From: an uncultured Cyclobacteriaceae bacterium
Lineage (GTDB): Bacteria > Bacteroidota > Bacteroidia > Cytophagales > Cyclobacteriaceae
NCBI GenBank assembly: GCA_947492745.1
Contig: CANLOE010000010.1
Coordinates: 29,495-93,494, forward strand
DNA: 64,000 nucleotides
Direction of reading: 5' to 3'
Both the position numbers and the translations under genes were made by a program. Shown here one piece after another: positions 62,248-64,000 of this stretch. A model generated the notes under the pieces. It was not told the origin of the DNA, made no database searches, and saw only the letters and a list, made by a program, of their open reading frames with translations. How positions within the stretch are numbered: the first letter of the stretch is position 1; the number at the start of each line of letters is the position of its first letter.

Positions 62248-63744
62248 ATGAAACGAAATACGTTATTTTTCCACCTAAGTATAACTTTTATACTTATGTG
62301 TGCTGCTTTGATTTTTTGCTATATAACCAGCTTTCAGTCTTACTCCGATTATAGAGAAATTGCTTTTGCTATCTCACTGGTAGTACTGCTCATCTCCTAC
62401 CTCCACCTTGTCCGCACAATGGTACTTCCCTGGCGGCGAATCCTGATAACCATGGCGGAAGGAAAGTCCGTAGTATTGCAGAATATCCCTACAAATGAAA
62501 TAAGGGAAATAGGGATAAGAAACAATCAACTTTTGGAATCGATGGAAAATGCGAACGATTTTATAAAAACTATCGCTGAAGGCGACTTTTCACATACGTA
62601 TAAAGAAAGTCAGGATACTTTGTATCAAGATGTATTGAAAGACAACCTGATCCATATGCGGGAGCAAGTGATGAAGTACTCCGAAGGTGCTGAACAACGG
62701 AGCTGGGTTTCGGAAGGTTTGGCCAAATTCGGTGATATTTTGAGAAAAAACGATGGTGATTATCAACAATTAAGTGAAGCTGTACTGTCCAATCTGATCA
62801 AGTACATGGACGCCAATCAAGGTGCCCTATTTGTCATGAACGATGATAGCGAAACTTCCGAAAAAAATTCTTATCTCGACCTAGTAGCTTGTTATGCCTA
62901 TGAACGAAAAAAATATATCAACAGAAAGGTAGAAGTCGGTTTTGGCCTTGTAGGGCAGGTAGTTCTGGAGAGAGAAAGTATGTACCTCACCGATATACCT
63001 TCCAGTTATATCAAAATCACTTCCGGACTGGGCCATGCACTACCGAAAAGCCTTCTGCTTGTCCCCTTAAAAATAGACGATATTGTTTATGGAGTAATAG
63101 AACTGGCTTCTTTCGAAGAGCTGCCCAAATACAAAATCGAATTTGTCGAAGAACTTGGTGAAAGCATTGCCGCAAGACTCTCCACTCTCAAAGTCAATAT
63201 GAAAACACAGGCTTTACTGGAGGAATCAAAACAGCAAACCGAAGAACTAAGAGCACAAGAAGAGGAAATGAGACAAAACCATGAAGAGATGGAGGCTACG
63301 CAAGAAGAACTTCAAAGAAAGCAGAAAGAACTTCTCCAGAGTCAGGAGAAAAGTAATACTGTCTTTGAAAATTCTCTCGATGTGATACTGGTATGCGATA
63401 GTAATGGCAGCATCGATAACATCAATAGCGCCGGTCATGAGCTGTTCCAACTGGAAAAGGATAAGCTTGATGGCCTTGCCCTTCAGCAACTACTAAAAAA
63501 ATTCAGCCCTGAAGCACCCAAGTCCTTTCTCAATCGAAAAAGAAGGTCTAAGATCACAAATATGAAAGGGGAGGTCATCAACGTGGAGACCTATATACTT
63601 CAAAAAAATATAGAAGGTAAGGACTGTTATCTAGCGTATATCCGAGATATCCGGAAAGAGGTGGAGAAAGAGCGACAGATAGCGGAAAGTCTAATGAACG
63701 TCGATGAACTGAAGTCCCAGCTGAAAACATCAGGGACATCGTAG
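62248..63744 (+). CDS. Membrane GAF-PAS sensor protein without kinase domain
   Basis: A 498-residue protein. Two N-terminal transmembrane helices (LSITFILMCAALIFCYIT; IAFAISLVVLLISYLHLV) are followed by a HAMP-like linker, a GAF domain (about 170-310: YMDANQGALFVMND..YINRKVEVGFGLVGQVVLERESMYLTDIP..SLLLVPLKIDDIVYGVIELASF), a coiled coil (about 320-370, rich in Glu and Gln) and a PAS domain (about 372-480: VFENSLDVILVCDSNGSIDNINSAGHELF). No histidine kinase, GGDEF or phosphatase domain follows, so it must signal through a partner. Such orphan sensors are frequent in Cytophagales. Confidence 0.85.
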   Translation: MKRNTLFFHLSITFILMCAALIFCYITSFQSYSDYREIAFAISLVVLLISYLHLVRTMVLPWRRILITMAEGKSVVLQNIPTNEIREIGIRNNQLLESMENANDFIKTIAEGDFSHTYKESQDTLYQDVLKDNLIHMREQVMKYSEGAEQRSWVSEGLAKFGDILRKNDGDYQQLSEAVLSNLIKYMDANQGALFVMNDDSETSEKNSYLDLVACYAYERKKYINRKVEVGFGLVGQVVLERESMYLTDIPSSYIKITSGLGHALPKSLLLVPLKIDDIVYGVIELASFEELPKYKIEFVEELGESIAARLSTLKVNMKTQALLEESKQQTEELRAQEEEMRQNHEEMEATQEELQRKQKELLQSQEKSNTVFENSLDVILVCDSNGSIDNINSAGHELFQLEKDKLDGLALQQLLKKFSPEAPKSFLNRKRRSKITNMKGEVINVETYILQKNIEGKDCYLAYIRDIRKEVEKERQIAESLMNVDELKSQLKTSGTS

Positions 63745-63917
63745 TCTACAGGCCTGTTTCTTAGACAGAATGATCAAGATAGACCCTGTTTCCTTTGATG
63801 GCCAAAGACAATTCGTGGTCATTATTTTTTTACCTCTTGAACAGGAGTACCGAATCATAGACTTTCTTGAAAAAATGAAGATATCAATGTGTTGTTTTCA
63901 ACCAATTGCAGTATTAA

Positions 63918-64000
63918 ACCCAGAATGTTCGTTGGAACTTCGTCATGAGGACTTAAATGGCAATAAATCAGGGCGTTTTCTTGGATTCAGCGTAGCACCG
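63918..64000 (+). mobile_element. Type-E palindromic MITE, copy E3 (cut by window end)
   Basis: The first 83 bp of an E element, matching the corresponding arms of E1 and E2, preceded by TAA (63915-63917). The right arm lies beyond the window. Confidence 0.8.

Noticed and set aside
1..64000. tRNA and rRNA genes
   Set aside because: Both strands were read for TTC-containing T-arm patterns and rRNA-like blocks; no convincing cloverleaf or rRNA segment was seen, though a program such as tRNAscan-SE would be decisive.

Overview
The window is a chromosomal segment of a Bacteroidota bacterium, most likely a (marine) Cytophagales member. The evidence is a GH16 enzyme with a C-terminal type IX secretion sorting domain, TAnnTTTG-type -7 promoter boxes, families largely confined to Bacteroidota (DUF4783, DUF4230, DUF4105/Lnb, GldE-like CBS protein, PpiD of the Bacteroidota type) and a type-2 IleRS. 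Genus-level placement is not possible from the sequence alone. Most of the window is ordinary core chromosome. No rRNA, tRNA, CRISPR array, prophage, integrase or intact transposase was found.

Layout. 60-2511: a three-gene Sdp-like operon in the order SdpC-like toxin precursor, SdpA-like, SdpB-like; this is the most interesting coding locus. 2593-8714: M28 peptidase diverging from rimP-nusA-infB, whose leader holds a promoter followed by a terminator-like hairpin. 8715-15295: an accessory stretch crowded with palindromic mobile elements around a DPP-IV gene, a secreted protein, a 5'-truncated HipA-like kinase gene and a HIRAN-domain gene. 15296-30704: housekeeping and small conserved genes (gpmI, nadC, recX, YHS, DinB-like, ATP-grasp, LysE, DUF4230, Lnb, radical SAM, suhB, rsmI, pterin dehydratase, DUF493). 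30954-38992: a minus-strand envelope run (coaX, outer-membrane barrel, TPR, lptC, a 57-residue membrane protein, GldE-like, ppiD). 39560-45590: anmK, glutamate/leucine dehydrogenase family, nhaD, GH16. 46351-63744: lysC, ribH, TPR protein, pdhA, recF, DUF721, an RND transporter-ileS-lspA run, dgt, and a GAF/PAS sensor.

The strongest non-coding signal is a set of interspersed imperfect palindromes of about 160-168 bp. Two architectures are seen. Type B is 158-159 bp, has TACAAA ends and is flanked by direct TAA/TTA repeats. The related types C, D and E are 166-168 bp, have ACCC ends and are flanked by direct TNA repeats, including one TCA/TCA pair. One B copy sits inside a D copy with both sets of target duplications intact, which shows past mobility. 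3-bp TNA duplications point to mobilisation in trans by an IS5-group (IS1031/PIF-like) DDE transposase, so these look like MITEs. C, D and E share arm-specific internal-loop sequences and an asymmetric bulge, while the terminal helix sequences change together in both arms. One element overlaps the stop codon of the DPP-IV gene, and another supplies the apparent start codon of the truncated HipA-like gene. A further, looser family (F, about 200 bp) recurs between genes, always in the same orientation.

All functional names come from motif and family recognition by eye; no database search was run.
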